From contig NZ_FCNZ02000008.1 of the NCBI RefSeq assembly GCF_001544495.1, forward strand, positions 186,001 to 250,000: DNA of 64,000 nucleotides, written 5' to 3'. The notes under the pieces were generated by a model. It made no database searches. It saw nothing but the letters and a program-made list of their open reading frames with translations, and was not told the origin of the DNA. The DNA comes from Caballeronia telluris. GTDB taxonomy: Bacteria; Pseudomonadota; Gammaproteobacteria; Burkholderiales; Burkholderiaceae. The position numbers and the translations under genes are program-made. This document shows positions 1-9,230 of this stretch, in pieces; position 1 is the stretch's first letter; every line of letters starts with the position of its first letter.

Positions 1-182
1 TACTGCGCGTCGTCGAGCGTATGAATGCCGGTGATGCGGTGACGCGTCGTCTGCGCCTTGCGCGAGGTGATGCTGACCTTCTGGCCGACGAGCGCATTCA
101 TCAGCGTCGATTTGCCGACATTCGGCCTACCGACGATCGCGACCATGCCGCAGCGAAAACCAGTGGGAGTGGAAGCGTTCAT
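1..182 (-). CDS. era: GTPase Era, N-terminal part (cut by window edge)
   Basis: Only the first 60 codons are present; the gene runs off the left end. The reading frame opens with [12 protein letters not shown] and carries the P-loop GRPNVGKS (G1) followed by the switch I/G2 region with Gln-Thr-Thr, typical of Era. Era is an essential GTPase that binds 16S rRNA and helps 30S subunit maturation. It starts 55 nt after the rnc stop codon on the same strand, and the rnc-era order is conserved in most proteobacteria, so co-transcription is likely. The identity rests on the P-loop plus this context. Confidence 0.9.
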   Translation of the reverse strand, partial: MNASTPTGFRCGMVAIVGRPNVGKSTLMNALVGQKVSITSRKAQTTRHRITGIHTLDDAQ

Positions 183-237
183 ATGTGTGTGCGGCAAATT
201 CGTGAGGCGCATGTGTGCGCCGGGGCTCGGGGCGGCG

Positions 238-1356
238 TCAGTGGCCGGTGTCGGCGGCGCGCGCGACCTGATGCGTCTCGTGGCTGTCCTGCGTTTCGTG
301 ATTCGATTGCGCTTCGGTGGATTCGGCCGCCTGCTGATTCGCGGACGCAGGAGCGGCCTGCGGCTCGGCAGGCTTGTCTGCGGCCTTGTCCGTGGCTTTC
401 TCGCTGGTCTTTTCCGATCGGTGGATGACGGCGCGCTCGGGCCGCTCCGCCCCAGCGTAAGCATTCGCCGACGGCTCGACGTGCGCCGCGCGGATCACGG
501 CAAGAGGCGCGGCGAGAGGCGCGGCGAGAGGCGCGGATTCGGCTGCGCGCAACCGCTCGCGTTCCTTCCTGTCGGGCGAACGCAGATCGAGCGCCGTCTG
601 CACGCCGGTCACGCCCGGCACGACTTCCTCCGCCAGCTTCGCCGCGCGCGCGCCCTTGCGCTTCGGCTTGACGGCGAGCGCGGGCGCGGCGGCCATCACT
701 TCGTCGAGCGCCATCTTCGCCGCCGCCTGCTCGGCCGCACGGCGGCTCGCGCCCGAACCCGACACCTTCACGTCGAGCTTCGGCACGGTGCATTCCACTT
801 CGAATTGCTGGTTGTGCGCGGCGCCGTGCGTCGCGACCACGGTGTAAGTCGGCAGCGCGATCTTGTGGCCTTGCAGATATTCCTGGAGGAGCGTCTTGGC
901 ATCCTTGCCGATGGTGCGCGGATCGATGTGATCGAGAATCGGCGCGTAAAGACGCTTGATGACCGTATGCGCCGCGTCGAATCCGCCATCGAGGAAGACC
1001 GCACCGAAGATCGCTTCGAGCGTATCCGCCAGAATCGACGGACGACGAAAACCGCCGCTGCGCAGTTCGCCTTCGCCGAGGCGCAGCGCCTCGGAGACGT
1101 TCAGCGCCTGCGCGATTTCATACAGCGACTGCTGTTTGACGAGATTGGCGCGAACACGGGAAAGATCGCCTTCGTCGAGTTTTCCGAATCGTTGGAACAA
1201 AAGCGCCGCTACCACGCAATTTAGAACGGAATCGCCGAGAAATTCGAGCCGTTCGTTGTGCGTGGCACTGTGACTGCGGTGGGTCATCGCCTGGCGCAGC
1301 AATTCCGCATTGCGAAATTCGTACCGCAGCCGGCTTTCCAACGGAGATGAGGGCAT
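238..1356 (-). CDS. rnc: Ribonuclease III with long C-terminal tail
   Basis: Double-strand-specific endoribonuclease for rRNA and mRNA processing. The signature [11 protein letters not shown] lies at residues 37-47 and contains acidic metal ligands of the endonuclease domain (about 1-150); a dsRNA-binding domain follows (about 155-222, ending [18 protein letters not shown]). The protein is 372 aa against about 226 in E. coli. The extra 145 residues are low-complexity, rich in Ala, Glu and Lys, and contain an in-frame 12-bp DNA repeat encoding three PLAA/PLAV units. Long tails of this kind are usual in Burkholderiaceae RNase III as I recall. It lies between lepB and era on the same strand. Confidence 0.95.
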   Translation of the reverse strand: MPSSPLESRLRYEFRNAELLRQAMTHRSHSATHNERLEFLGDSVLNCVVAALLFQRFGKLDEGDLSRVRANLVKQQSLYEIAQALNVSEALRLGEGELRSGGFRRPSILADTLEAIFGAVFLDGGFDAAHTVIKRLYAPILDHIDPRTIGKDAKTLLQEYLQGHKIALPTYTVVATHGAAHNQQFEVECTVPKLDVKVSGSGASRRAAEQAAAKMALDEVMAAAPALAVKPKRKGARAAKLAEEVVPGVTGVQTALDLRSPDRKERERLRAAESAPLAAPLAAPLAVIRAAHVEPSANAYAGAERPERAVIHRSEKTSEKATDKAADKPAEPQAAPASANQQAAESTEAQSNHETQDSHETHQVARAADTGH

Positions 1357-1522
1357 GGACAGAGTATAACGCGGCGCCGGGAGCGGAGATTCCGGCCGGA
1401 AAACGGGGGAAAGCGCGTGAAGATGCGACCTTAGCCGCGCTTCTTCACGCCGTTTCGAAGCGATGCGCGTCGAGCGGAACAGGCGGCCGGGCTCGCCGCG
1501 TGTTCACTCGATCGAAGGCGTA

Positions 1523-2419
1523 TCACTGAAACGAACCGATGCGCTTCAGGTTGCTGAAGTTCATCCAGATGAAGAACGCGCGGCCGACGACGTTCTTGTC
1601 CGGCACGAAGCCCCAGTAGCGGCTGTCCGCGCTGTTGTCGCGGTTGTCGCCCATCATGAAGTAGTGGCCCGGCGGCACCTTGCACGTCACGCCCTGCGCG
1701 TTGTAGACGCAGTTGTCGCGGAACGGGAAGTCGTCCGCGCCGATCACGAACGGCGGCACCTGCGGATTGTTCAGAATGGCGTTCCTGCGCCCACCGAGGT
1801 CTTCGACGAACTGCTTCGCGTAGCCGATGCGTTCGTCGTCGAAATAGTCCGGCTGCGCGGTTTCGGGAACCGGCTTGCCGTTGATGGTCAGCTTCTTGTC
1901 TTCGTAGGCGACGGTGTCGCCCGGCAGGCCGATCACCCGCTTGATGTAGTCGACCGATTCGTCTTTCGGATAGCGGAACACGACCACGTCGCCGCGCGTG
2001 AGCGGCTTGCCCTCGGTCAGCTTCGTGTTGCTGATCGGCAGACGCAGACCGTATTCGTACTTGTTCACGAGGATGAAGTCGCCGACCAGGAGCGTCGGCA
2101 CCATCGAGCCCGACGGAATCTTGAACGGCTCGACCACGAACGAGCGCACGACGAACACGACCAGGATCACCGGAAAAAAGCTCGCCGTGTATTCGAGCCA
2201 CCACGGCTGACGCAGCTTGTCGTCGCGCAGTCGGGCGCGCGTCCCGGCCGCGTTCTCATCGGCGAAACGCTCGCCGATGCGTTCCTGCTGCCGGTCGAAT
2301 TCGGAGACTGCGGCATCGGCGGCGCGGCGCCGCTGCGGCAGGAAAACGAGCTTGTCCAGCACCCACGCAATACCCGTCAAGATGACGAGAATCAAAAGAA
2401 TCAACGCAAAATTCATCAA
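1523..2419 (-). CDS. lepB: Signal peptidase I
   Basis: Inner-membrane serine protease that removes signal peptides from exported proteins. Two N-terminal hydrophobic segments (about 3-22 and 80-95) flank a short charged stretch. The catalytic Ser105 sits in the IPSGSM motif and the general base Lys160 in YIKRVIG; the GDNRDNSADSR box near the C-terminus is also conserved. The length (298 aa) is usual for the family. It follows lepA by 63 nt and precedes rnc by 166 nt, all on the minus strand, the classical lepA-lepB-rnc-era order. No gene was seen in the lepB-rnc gap. Confidence 0.96.
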   Translation of the reverse strand: MMNFALILLILVILTGIAWVLDKLVFLPQRRRAADAAVSEFDRQQERIGERFADENAAGTRARLRDDKLRQPWWLEYTASFFPVILVVFVVRSFVVEPFKIPSGSMVPTLLVGDFILVNKYEYGLRLPISNTKLTEGKPLTRGDVVVFRYPKDESVDYIKRVIGLPGDTVAYEDKKLTINGKPVPETAQPDYFDDERIGYAKQFVEDLGGRRNAILNNPQVPPFVIGADDFPFRDNCVYNAQGVTCKVPPGHYFMMGDNRDNSADSRYWGFVPDKNVVGRAFFIWMNFSNLKRIGSFQ

Positions 2420-2482
2420 TCGTATCCGGTTGTTATCGCCGTTTTTTCGTTATGGACTGCGCGCGGTAGAACGGCGCGGCGC

Positions 2483-4273
2483 TCAGTCGTCGACGCGCAG
2501 GATGGCGAGGAACGCCTCCTGCGGAATCTCGACGGAGCCGACCTGCTTCATCCGCTTCTTGCCCGCTTTCTGTTTCTCGAGCAGCTTCTTCTTACGCGAG
2601 ATGTCGCCGCCGTAGCACTTCGCGAGCACGTTCTTGCGCAGCGCCTTGATGTTCTCGCGCGCGATGATGTTCGCGCCGATGGTCGCCTGGATCGCGACGT
2701 CGTACATCTGGCGCGGAATCAGTTCGCGCATCTTCGACGCCACCTCGCGCCCGCGATGCTGGCTCTGCGAACGGTGCACGATGACCGACAGCGCGTCGAC
2801 CTTGTCGCCGTTGATCAGCATGTCGACCTTCACGACGTCCGCCGCGCGGTATTCCTTGAACTCGTAGTCCATCGACGCATAGCCGCGCGAGGTCGACTTC
2901 AGGCGGTCGAAGAAGTCGAGCACGATTTCCGCCATCGGGATTTCGTACGTGAGCTGCACCTGGCGGCCGTGGTATTGCATGTTGATCTGCTGGCCGCGCT
3001 TGGTCGTACACAGCGTGATGACCGAGCCGACATACTCCTGCGGCATGTACAGGTTGACGGTCACGATCGGCTCGCGCACTTCCTCGATCTTCGGCGGGTC
3101 CGGCATCTTCGCGGGATTCTCGACCTGGATCACGCTGCCGTCGCGCTGCACGACCTCGTAGACGACTGTCGGCGCGGTCGTGATGAGGTCCATGTCGAAT
3201 TCGCGTTCCAGCCGCTCCTGCACTATCTCCATGTGCAGCAAGCCGAGGAAGCCGCAACGGAACCCGAAACCGAGCGCCTGCGACACTTCCGGCTCGTATT
3301 GCAGCGAGGCGTCGTTCAGCTTCAGCTTTTCGAGCGATTCGCGCAGCGCGTCGTACTGGTTCGCTTCGACCGGATAGAGACCCGCGAACACCTGGGGCTT
3401 CACTTCCTTGAAGCCCGGCAGCGGTTCGGGCGCGGGCTTGGCCGCGAGCGTGACCGTGTCGCCGACCTTCGCCGCCGTCAGTTCCTTGATGCCCGCGATG
3501 ATGAAACCCACCTGCCCCGCCGACAGCGACGCCAGACTGGTCGATTTCGGCGCGAACACGCCGAGGCTTTCTACCGGAAACTGCGCGCCGGTCGCCATCA
3601 GCTTGATCTTGTCCTTCGGACGCAGCGTGCCGTTCACGATACGCACGAGCATCACGACGCCGACGTAGTTGTCGAACCACGAATCGATGATGAGCGCCTG
3701 CAGCGGCGCTTCCGGGTCGCCCTTCGGCGCCGGCACCTTGGCGATCAGCGCTTCGAGCACGTCCTGCACACCGAGACCCGTCTTGGCGCTGCAATGGACG
3801 GCGTCGGTGGCGTCGATGCCGATCACGTCCTCGATTTCCTCGATCGCGTTCTCGGGGTTCGCCGCCGGCAGGTCGATCTTGTTCAGCACCGGCACGACTT
3901 CCACGCCGAGTTCGATCGCCGTGTAGCAGTTGGCGACGGTCTGCGCCTCGACGCCCTGGCTCGCATCGACGACGAGCAGCGCGCCTTCGCACGCCGACAG
4001 CGAGCGGCTGACTTCGTAGGAGAAGTCGACGTGGCCCGGGGTATCGATGAGATTCAGGTTGTAGACCTGGCCGTCGCGCGCCTTGTAGCTGAGCGCAGCG
4101 GTCTGCGCTTTGATCGTGATGCCGCGCTCGCGTTCGAGATCCATCGAGTCGAGAACCTGCGCTTCCATTTCACGGTCGGACAAGCCGCCGCACAACTGGA
4201 TGATGCGGTCGGCGAGCGTCGATTTGCCGTGGTCGATGTGCGCAATGATCGAAAAGTTGCGAATATGATTCAT
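2483..4273 (-). CDS. lepA: Elongation factor 4 (LepA), back-translocating GTPase
   Basis: Ribosome-associated translational GTPase of the EF-G family. The G domain shows G1 AHIDHGKS (11-18), the G3 DTPGH (77-81) and G4 NKID (131-134); the LepA-specific C-terminal domain ends with a Lys-rich stretch around [16 protein letters not shown]. At 596 aa it has the standard length. The start codon follows a hairpin with a T-run (4291-4327) that looks like the terminator of the upstream rpoE-mucD operon, so lepA probably has its own promoter in the 150-nt gap after the glutaredoxin-like gene, although none is obvious. Confidence 0.97.
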   Translation of the reverse strand: MNHIRNFSIIAHIDHGKSTLADRIIQLCGGLSDREMEAQVLDSMDLERERGITIKAQTAALSYKARDGQVYNLNLIDTPGHVDFSYEVSRSLSACEGALLVVDASQGVEAQTVANCYTAIELGVEVVPVLNKIDLPAANPENAIEEIEDVIGIDATDAVHCSAKTGLGVQDVLEALIAKVPAPKGDPEAPLQALIIDSWFDNYVGVVMLVRIVNGTLRPKDKIKLMATGAQFPVESLGVFAPKSTSLASLSAGQVGFIIAGIKELTAAKVGDTVTLAAKPAPEPLPGFKEVKPQVFAGLYPVEANQYDALRESLEKLKLNDASLQYEPEVSQALGFGFRCGFLGLLHMEIVQERLEREFDMDLITTAPTVVYEVVQRDGSVIQVENPAKMPDPPKIEEVREPIVTVNLYMPQEYVGSVITLCTTKRGQQINMQYHGRQVQLTYEIPMAEIVLDFFDRLKSTSRGYASMDYEFKEYRAADVVKVDMLINGDKVDALSVIVHRSQSQHRGREVASKMRELIPRQMYDVAIQATIGANIIARENIKALRKNVLAKCYGGDISRKKKLLEKQKAGKKRMKQVGSVEIPQEAFLAILRVDD

Positions 4274-4290
4274 TCAGTGCCGATCAAGCG

Positions 4291-4327
4291 AAAAAGGCGC
4301 GCCCTGACTAAACGCGGGACACGCCTT
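4291..4327 (-). terminator. Rho-independent terminator after the glutaredoxin-like gene
   Basis: On the minus strand AAGGCG (from 4327) pairs with CGCCTT, with further inner CCC/GGG pairing across the loop, followed by a TTTTT run (4295-4291). It lies about 100 nt after the stop of the glutaredoxin-like gene and 18 nt before lepA, so it would separate the stress operon from lepA. Confidence 0.6.
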
Positions 4328-4423
4328 GAGAATGGGGGAAAACCTCAGCATTTTAGCCGAAACGGGGTTCGGCCGGCGTTTTTTGCGGCGCCCGCCTCCG
4401 TTGCCCGGCCGCTCCGGCCGATT

Positions 4424-4681
4424 TCAGGAGGCCGCGAGGCGCGCTTCGAGCGCCGCGCGCACGCGGGGCGCGTCGAGCCGGTAATGGCAAAGCTCGACGC
4501 CATCGAGCACCAGAACCGGCACGATTTCGTCGTAACGGGCTGCAAGAACCGGATCGGCGTCCGTGTCGATGTCGATCCATTCGATCGCAGCGCCGAATTG
4601 CGCCGCCACCGGTTCGAGTTCGGCGCGCATCTCGTCGCACAGATGGCACCACGCGCGCCCGTAGAGCGTGAACGATGCCAT
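4424..4681 (-). CDS. Glutaredoxin-like thioredoxin-fold protein (DUF836 type)
   Basis: An 85-residue protein with a single thioredoxin fold. It opens with MASFTLYGRAWCHLC, giving the redox pair Cys12/Cys15 (WCHLC) directly after the first beta strand, and has the cis-proline loop at Ile-Val-Pro55. This matches the small glutaredoxin-like DUF836 family, whose substrate is not known to me. The start at 4681 was chosen because an AAGG Shine-Dalgarno precedes it and the family begins here; the open frame continues further upstream only as overlap with mucD. It follows mucD by 10 nt and is probably the last gene of the rpoE-rseAB-mucD operon. Confidence 0.8.
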   Translation of the reverse strand: MASFTLYGRAWCHLCDEMRAELEPVAAQFGAAIEWIDIDTDADPVLAARYDEIVPVLVLDGVELCHYRLDAPRVRAALEARLAAS

Positions 4682-4691
4682 CGTGCCTTCC

Positions 4692-6257
4692 TTACTTTTG
4701 CGGCTGCACGCGCGGGCGCAGCGGCACGAACTGCGTGTTGTCGCCGCGCCGCACGAGCACCGCGACCATCTTGCCCGGATCGGCATTTTGCGCGACCGCC
4801 TCGAACTGCTTCGCGCTCGTGATGTCGGTGTCGCCGATGCGCAGAATGATGTCGCCCTTCTGGAAGCCCGCGCGCGCCGCCGGCCCTTCCACCGCATCGA
4901 CCAGCACGCCGTTCGTCAGCTTCAGCGCCTTCTTCTGGTCGGCGGAAATGTCGCTGACGGCCATGCCGAGCGAATTGCTCGCGCGTTCCTTCGGCGCGGG
5001 CGGCTTCTTCTGCTCGGTCTTCGCGACCTTGTCCGGCTGCATTTCGGCGATCGTGATCGGCAGGTCGCGCGTCTGGCCCTTTCGCCACACGGTGACGGTT
5101 GCTTTCGCCCCCGGCTTGCTGTCGCCGACCATGCGCGGCAGATCGGTCGCGGTCTCCACGTTGTGGCCGTTGAACTTCAGGATGATGTCGCCCGGCTGGA
5201 TGCCTGCCTTGTCGGCCGGGCCGTTCGGTTCGACGCTGGAAACCAGCGCGCCCTGCGCCTTCGGCAGCCCGAGCGATTCGGCAACATCCTTGGTCACCTC
5301 GCCGATCGCGACCGCGATCCGGCCGCGCACGACCTTGCCGACGGTCTTCAGTTGATCGGCGACGCGCATCGCCTCGTCGATCGGAATCGCGAACGAGATG
5401 CCCATGAAACCGCCCGTGCGGCTGTAGATCTGCGAGTTGATGCCGATGACTTCGCCCGCCATGTTGATGAGCGGGCCACCCGAATTGCCCGGGTTCACGG
5501 CGACATCGGTCTGGATGAACGGCAGGTAGTCGCCCGTATCGCGCCCTTTCGCGCTGACGATGCCGGCCGTCACCGTGTTGTCGAGCCCGAACGGCGAGCC
5601 GATCGCGAGCACCCATTCGCCGACGCGCACCTTGTTCGAATCGCCGATGGTGATCGCCGGCAGGTTCGACGCGCTGATCTTCACGACCGCGACGTCCGTG
5701 CGCTCGTCCACGCCGACGAGTCGGGCCTTGAACTCGCGCTTGTCGGTGAGCGTAACGTAGATGGTGTCGGCGTCGTCGACGACGTGGGCGTTCGTCATCA
5801 CGTAGCCGTCCGTCGAGAGAATGAAGCCGGAGCCGACGCCGCTGCTCTGCTCGGCGTTGTCCTGACTGTCGTCGGGGAGCGCGCCGCGCCCGCCGCCACC
5901 CTTGCCGCCGTCGCTTCCGCCACCCTGGCCGCCCCCTCCGCCACCGCCGCCACCACCACCGCCACCACCACGCGGTGCGCCCGGCTGGCCCGGCATCGGA
6001 ATGCCGAAAAAGCGCCGGAAGAATTCGGACATGTCGCCTTCGTCGAGGCCGGGCGGGAGTCCGCGCAGATCGCTGCTCGTGCCGACGCGCGATGTCGTGC
6101 GGATATTCACGACCGACGGCCCCACGCGGTCGACGAGGGTCGCGAAATCGGGCAAGGTCACTGTCGGCGTCGGCGCGGCTACCGCGTTCGAAACGAACGG
6201 CAGGCAGACCGCGAACGCCGCGGCCGCGAGAAAGCTGCGCAGCGAGGAGTTGCTCAT
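4692..6257 (-). CDS. mucD: Periplasmic serine protease MucD/DegQ (Do family)
   Basis: Periplasmic chaperone-protease that clears misfolded envelope proteins. An N-terminal signal peptide ends near residue 28 (AVAA). The catalytic triad is His158 (TNAHVV), Asp188 (RTDVAVVKI) and Ser259 (GNSGGPL), followed by two PDZ domains (about 285-385 and 420-515). Between the signal peptide and the protease domain is an unusual run of 14 glycines (about 97-110) plus a second Gly-rich stretch. It follows rseB by 16 nt and closes the sigma-E regulatory operon, as mucD does in Pseudomonas. The 521-aa length is slightly above usual because of the glycine linker. Confidence 0.95.
   Translation of the reverse strand: MSNSSLRSFLAAAAFAVCLPFVSNAVAAPTPTVTLPDFATLVDRVGPSVVNIRTTSRVGTSSDLRGLPPGLDEGDMSEFFRRFFGIPMPGQPGAPRGGGGGGGGGGGGGGQGGGSDGGKGGGGRGALPDDSQDNAEQSSGVGSGFILSTDGYVMTNAHVVDDADTIYVTLTDKREFKARLVGVDERTDVAVVKISASNLPAITIGDSNKVRVGEWVLAIGSPFGLDNTVTAGIVSAKGRDTGDYLPFIQTDVAVNPGNSGGPLINMAGEVIGINSQIYSRTGGFMGISFAIPIDEAMRVADQLKTVGKVVRGRIAVAIGEVTKDVAESLGLPKAQGALVSSVEPNGPADKAGIQPGDIILKFNGHNVETATDLPRMVGDSKPGAKATVTVWRKGQTRDLPITIAEMQPDKVAKTEQKKPPAPKERASNSLGMAVSDISADQKKALKLTNGVLVDAVEGPAARAGFQKGDIILRIGDTDITSAKQFEAVAQNADPGKMVAVLVRRGDNTQFVPLRPRVQPQK
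5928..5969 (-). repeat. Polyglycine codon run inside mucD
   Basis: Fourteen consecutive GGN codons, read on the plus strand as an irregular CCN triplet run. It falls in the linker between the signal peptide and the protease domain of MucD, so changes in copy number would stay in frame. Confidence 0.85.
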
Positions 6258-6273
6258 ATCGGAGGCCGGGGGA

Positions 6274-7326
6274 TTACTTGGAAGGCTTGTATTCTATGGC
6301 AGAAGCGAATTGCTGCAACGTGGCTTGCGGCACTTCCCCCAGCAAAGTAATCCAGAAATCGCCGCGGCGCTTGACCAGAACGTGCGTCGCGCCGGTATTA
6401 CCCGCGCCTTCCTTGCGCGAATTCTTCTCGACCGGCTCCACGAAGATGGAGATGGCGGCGAGGCCGTCGGAGAACACGGCCTGATCGACCGGGATCGGCG
6501 GCTGGCCCTCTTCGCGCGACGCCATCGGCCGGCGCAGTTCGCGAATCTTCCTGAAACCGGCAATATTCGGCGTCAACTGCCAGCCTTGCGCTTCCATGTC
6601 GACCGGCTGAACCGGCGGACGCACGACTGTCCAGCCCGACGTATTGCGGATGCCGTTCGCGATCGCGGCCTTGTCGACCGGTCCGCCGATGCGCACTTGC
6701 GAAAACGAAAGCTGTTCGAGCACCTGACCGTCCGGATCGAGCGTCTGCGCGCGCAGCAGCAGGCCCGTTTTGGCATCGGCCCAGAGCTTGTAGGCGAAAC
6801 GATAGGAATCTTTCGGATCGAGTTCAATGACCTGACTGTCGATGCCCGCGACGCGGTCCGCTCCGAGCATTTTCGGCTCGTAGACCGACAGCACCTGATC
6901 GCCGCTCGTGGCGAGCAGCGCGGGAAACGAATCCTTGTTCTGCCGCTTCTCGACGACGCACAAATGCCGCTCGGGGACGAACGTGTACATGTCGTCGTCG
7001 TGGCGGAGCATGCGGCGCGGCTTGCCGTCGAGACTTTCGAGCGACTCGTATTCGCCGTCGCCGCGCGCGGCCACATGCGTGATGCGCGACGACTGCACCG
7101 TCGCGCCGCGCTGATAGACGAACGTGCCCTCGTAATTCTGCTGCTGCGCCGCTTCGTGGATGCGGTTGAGCAGTTCCGCGGCGGCGCGGCGCGTGGCGAC
7201 AGGGTCGTCGCCCTGCGCGAAAGCACCCGATGCTGCGGTCAACAACGCGGCTGCACAGAACATCAATGCCGGCAACCGCCCCCAATATCCCCGATAGGTC
7301 GTCTTGTTCAACCGCAATCTTTGCAT
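6274..7326 (-). CDS. rseB: Sigma-E regulatory protein RseB/MucB
   Basis: Periplasmic sensor that binds the anti-sigma factor RseA and shields it from proteolysis until mislocalised lipids or lipoproteins are sensed. A signal peptide ending at about AFAQ38 is followed by the lipoprotein-fold N domain (from about ATRRAAAELLNRIHEA, with YEGTFVYQRG) and a smaller C-terminal domain that ends with the conserved FWITLLGEVPQATLQQFA region. At 350 aa it is close to the family length (about 320). It starts 3 nt after the rseA stop and lies upstream of mucD, so the three are surely co-transcribed. Confidence 0.95.
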   Translation of the reverse strand: MQRLRLNKTTYRGYWGRLPALMFCAAALLTAASGAFAQGDDPVATRRAAAELLNRIHEAAQQQNYEGTFVYQRGATVQSSRITHVAARGDGEYESLESLDGKPRRMLRHDDDMYTFVPERHLCVVEKRQNKDSFPALLATSGDQVLSVYEPKMLGADRVAGIDSQVIELDPKDSYRFAYKLWADAKTGLLLRAQTLDPDGQVLEQLSFSQVRIGGPVDKAAIANGIRNTSGWTVVRPPVQPVDMEAQGWQLTPNIAGFRKIRELRRPMASREEGQPPIPVDQAVFSDGLAAISIFVEPVEKNSRKEGAGNTGATHVLVKRRGDFWITLLGEVPQATLQQFASAIEYKPSK

Positions 7327-7329
7327 CGA

Positions 7330-7959
7330 TTATTGGCCTTGCGTGGTGGCGGCTGCGCGAATCAGAGGCATCGAGCCGGGCACGACGGGCTGTTGCGAGA
7401 ATTGCTGATGCGCTTCGAGATACTGATCGAGACTGGCGTCGCGGATGATGTTCGCCTCGACGACCGCCGGACGCGCCGTGGCCGCCGGAATCGACGCCAT
7501 GGCTACGCGCTGCATGGAGTCCGGGGCGACGCTCGCGATCTGCGCGCCGCCGTGGCTGTCGACGCCCTGCAACTGCGGCACGACGATCCACGTCAGCGTG
7601 GCCGCTGCGGCGGCCACCGCGAACGCCGGTATAACGCGACGGCGCAGCATGCGTGCGCGCGACTTCGTGGAACCCAGCACAGACAGCGCGGCGGGCGCGA
7701 GCACATGCACTTCCGCCTCGAAGCGTTGCGAGAACGACGCCATGAACGCGCTGCTGGCGGCAGGACGGACCGCCAGATCGTCGGAACGCAGCGCGTCGCC
7801 GATCAGGTGGTACGCGGACCACGCGGCGCGGTCCTCGTTCTTCAAATCCGCCAGAAACTGACTGATGTTCCCAAGCTCGTCGAGCGATTCCCCGTCAACG
7901 AACGCCGACATACGCTCGCTACGCGAGCCCGCTTGCGATTGCATCGAGACCGACCCCAT
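7330..7959 (-). CDS. rseA: Anti-sigma-E factor RseA/MucA
   Basis: Inner-membrane anti-sigma factor that holds RpoE inactive. The cytoplasmic N-domain (about 15-90) starts SERMSAFVDGESLDE, typical of RseA_N; one hydrophobic segment (about 109-127, IPAFAVAAAAATLTWIVV) crosses the membrane and the rest is periplasmic. Two in-frame ATGs lie 12 nt apart (7971 and 7959); I chose 7959 because a GGGGAG sits 4 nt before it, while the first ATG has AAAGG directly abutting. It follows rpoE by 83 nt and precedes rseB by 3 nt. Confidence 0.9.
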   Translation of the reverse strand: MGSVSMQSQAGSRSERMSAFVDGESLDELGNISQFLADLKNEDRAAWSAYHLIGDALRSDDLAVRPAASSAFMASFSQRFEAEVHVLAPAALSVLGSTKSRARMLRRRVIPAFAVAAAAATLTWIVVPQLQGVDSHGGAQIASVAPDSMQRVAMASIPAATARPAVVEANIIRDASLDQYLEAHQQFSQQPVVPGSMPLIRAAATTQGQ

Positions 7960-8042
7960 GATGCTCCCCATCCTTTGACTACACCCCGTAGTGACACCAA
8001 CTAACCCAGATATTGCGTCCTTGTCCCGAGCGAATTCGCCGC

Positions 8043-8642
8043 TTACCAGCGCTTGCCTTCGGGAGTGTCCAACAACGGACGCAATTTTGCCGCAATGGCT
8101 TCGCGAGCACGGAAAATTCTCGATCTGACTGTGCCGATCGGGCACCCCATCATTTCGGCGATTTCCTCGTAGCTCAGTCCTTCGATTTCTCGAAGGGTGA
8201 TGGCGGTGCGCAACTCTTCCGGTAAAACCGCCATCGCAGCGTTGACCGTTTGTGCGATCTGCTTGCTCATCAACATCGACTCCGGCGTGTTGATATCCCT
8301 TAGTTGGTCCGCGTCGGAGAAAGTTTCCGCTTCTTCTGCGTCTGCCTCGGTAGAAGTTGGAGCGCGGCGGCCCTGGGTGGCAAGGTAGTTCTTTGCGGTG
8401 TTCACCGCAATCCGGTAAAGCCACGTATAAAACGCCGATTCGCCGCGAAATTGCGGCAACGCCCGGTAAGCCTTGATAAAGGCGTCCTGGGCGACGTCCT
8501 CGACCTCGGCGGGGTCTCGCACGAGGCGCGAGATCAGTCGAATGATCTTGCGGTGGTATTTGGCGACCAGTAGCTCGAACGCTGCCTTGTCGCCTTTCTG
8601 CACGCGTTCGACCAGAACCTGGTCGATTTCTTTTTCGCTCAC
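8043..8642 (-). CDS. rpoE: Extracytoplasmic-function sigma factor RpoE
   Basis: Sigma-E/AlgU type envelope stress sigma factor, 199 aa, starting at GTG. Region 2 contains DPAEVEDVAQDAFIKAYRAL and FYTWLYRIAVNTAKNYL; region 4 has LPEELRTAITLREIEGLSYEE followed by the recognition helix GTVRSRIFRARE. The neighbours rseA, rseB and mucD confirm the assignment. I looked for a sigma-E autoregulatory promoter (GGAACTT, then TCTGA) in the 96 nt upstream and did not find a convincing one; a TACAAT at 8684-8689 on this strand could be a sigma-70 minus-10 box but lacks a clear partner. Confidence 0.96.
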   Translation of the reverse strand: MSEKEIDQVLVERVQKGDKAAFELLVAKYHRKIIRLISRLVRDPAEVEDVAQDAFIKAYRALPQFRGESAFYTWLYRIAVNTAKNYLATQGRRAPTSTEADAEEAETFSDADQLRDINTPESMLMSKQIAQTVNAAMAVLPEELRTAITLREIEGLSYEEIAEMMGCPIGTVRSRIFRAREAIAAKLRPLLDTPEGKRW

Positions 8643-8738
8643 CTGGGAAATCCGTTAACTTTTGGGGTGCTTCGCGGACGGTTATTGTAGCGTTCCCGCC
8701 GATGCGCCACGGCGGGTGCTCATGAGCCGTTACAGTCG

Positions 8739-9197
8739 TTACAGAACGGCGTGGGCACCACGGCGCGAGCGCACGGAAAGCTCGCGGAAGACGTCGCGCT
8801 CGACGGCATCGGCGGCGATCAGGACGCACGACTCGCATCCGTCGACCGAGAGCAGCGTCAGCGCGAGCAGGCGGTCGCTCCATTGCGCGCAGCCGATGAT
8901 CTGCGCATATTGTGCCGTTCCGGCCCGATTCCAAGTGGTGAGGCCACCGGACGCGAACCGGAACGCGACCGGCTGGCGCCGCGTCCAGGCGCGCGCGGCC
9001 AGACTCAGAACGGAGAGAGAAACGATCGCCGCCACGACGCCATCGAAGCAACCGGACCGCGCCGCGACGCACTGAAACACCGACGCCACCGCGACGCCGA
9101 TAAACCCGGCCGTCGCGGCGCGCAGCATGCGCGAAGCGTGCAGAACGTGGCGGCCCGCTGCGTGGCCGCTGTGACGAGGTTCGAAAGCGCCCGGCAA
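8739..9197 (-). CDS. Small membrane protein resembling YgfX/CptA
   Basis: A 152-aa protein that I do not recognise with certainty. It starts with TTG preceded by GGGGAAAG, has two adjacent hydrophobic segments (about 25-45 and 52-67), and a C-terminal part with a repeated pattern of Leu and a terminal AADAVERDVFRELSVR. This layout (two short membrane helices, then a beta-rich tail ending in Asp-x-x-x-x-x-x-Phe-Arg-x-Leu) resembles the YgfX/CptA family, inferred by eye only. It begins 33 nt after the fabF stop and 96 nt before rpoE, so it may be co-transcribed with fabF. No ygfY/sdhE partner is seen in the window. Confidence 0.5.
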   Translation of the reverse strand: MPGAFEPRHSGHAAGRHVLHASRMLRAATAGFIGVAVASVFQCVAARSGCFDGVVAAIVSLSVLSLAARAWTRRQPVAFRFASGGLTTWNRAGTAQYAQIIGCAQWSDRLLALTLLSVDGCESCVLIAADAVERDVFRELSVRSRRGAHAVL

Positions 9198-9230
9198 CGA
9201 CTTTCCCCGACGATACCGAGCGCCAGTCGC

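Noticed and set aside
1463..4822. An 1119-codon plus-strand frame opposite lepB and lepA
   Set aside because: Antisense to two clearly recognised genes, Arg/His/Asp-rich composition of a shadow frame, no domain.
5902..8004. A 700-codon open frame on the plus strand opposite mucD and rseB
   Set aside because: It lies antisense to well-supported genes and begins with polyproline that merely mirrors the MucD glycine run; GC-rich third positions open such frames.
8643..8738. Sigma-E autoregulatory promoter upstream of rpoE
   Set aside because: GGAAC is present but no TCTGA-type minus-10 stands at the right distance.
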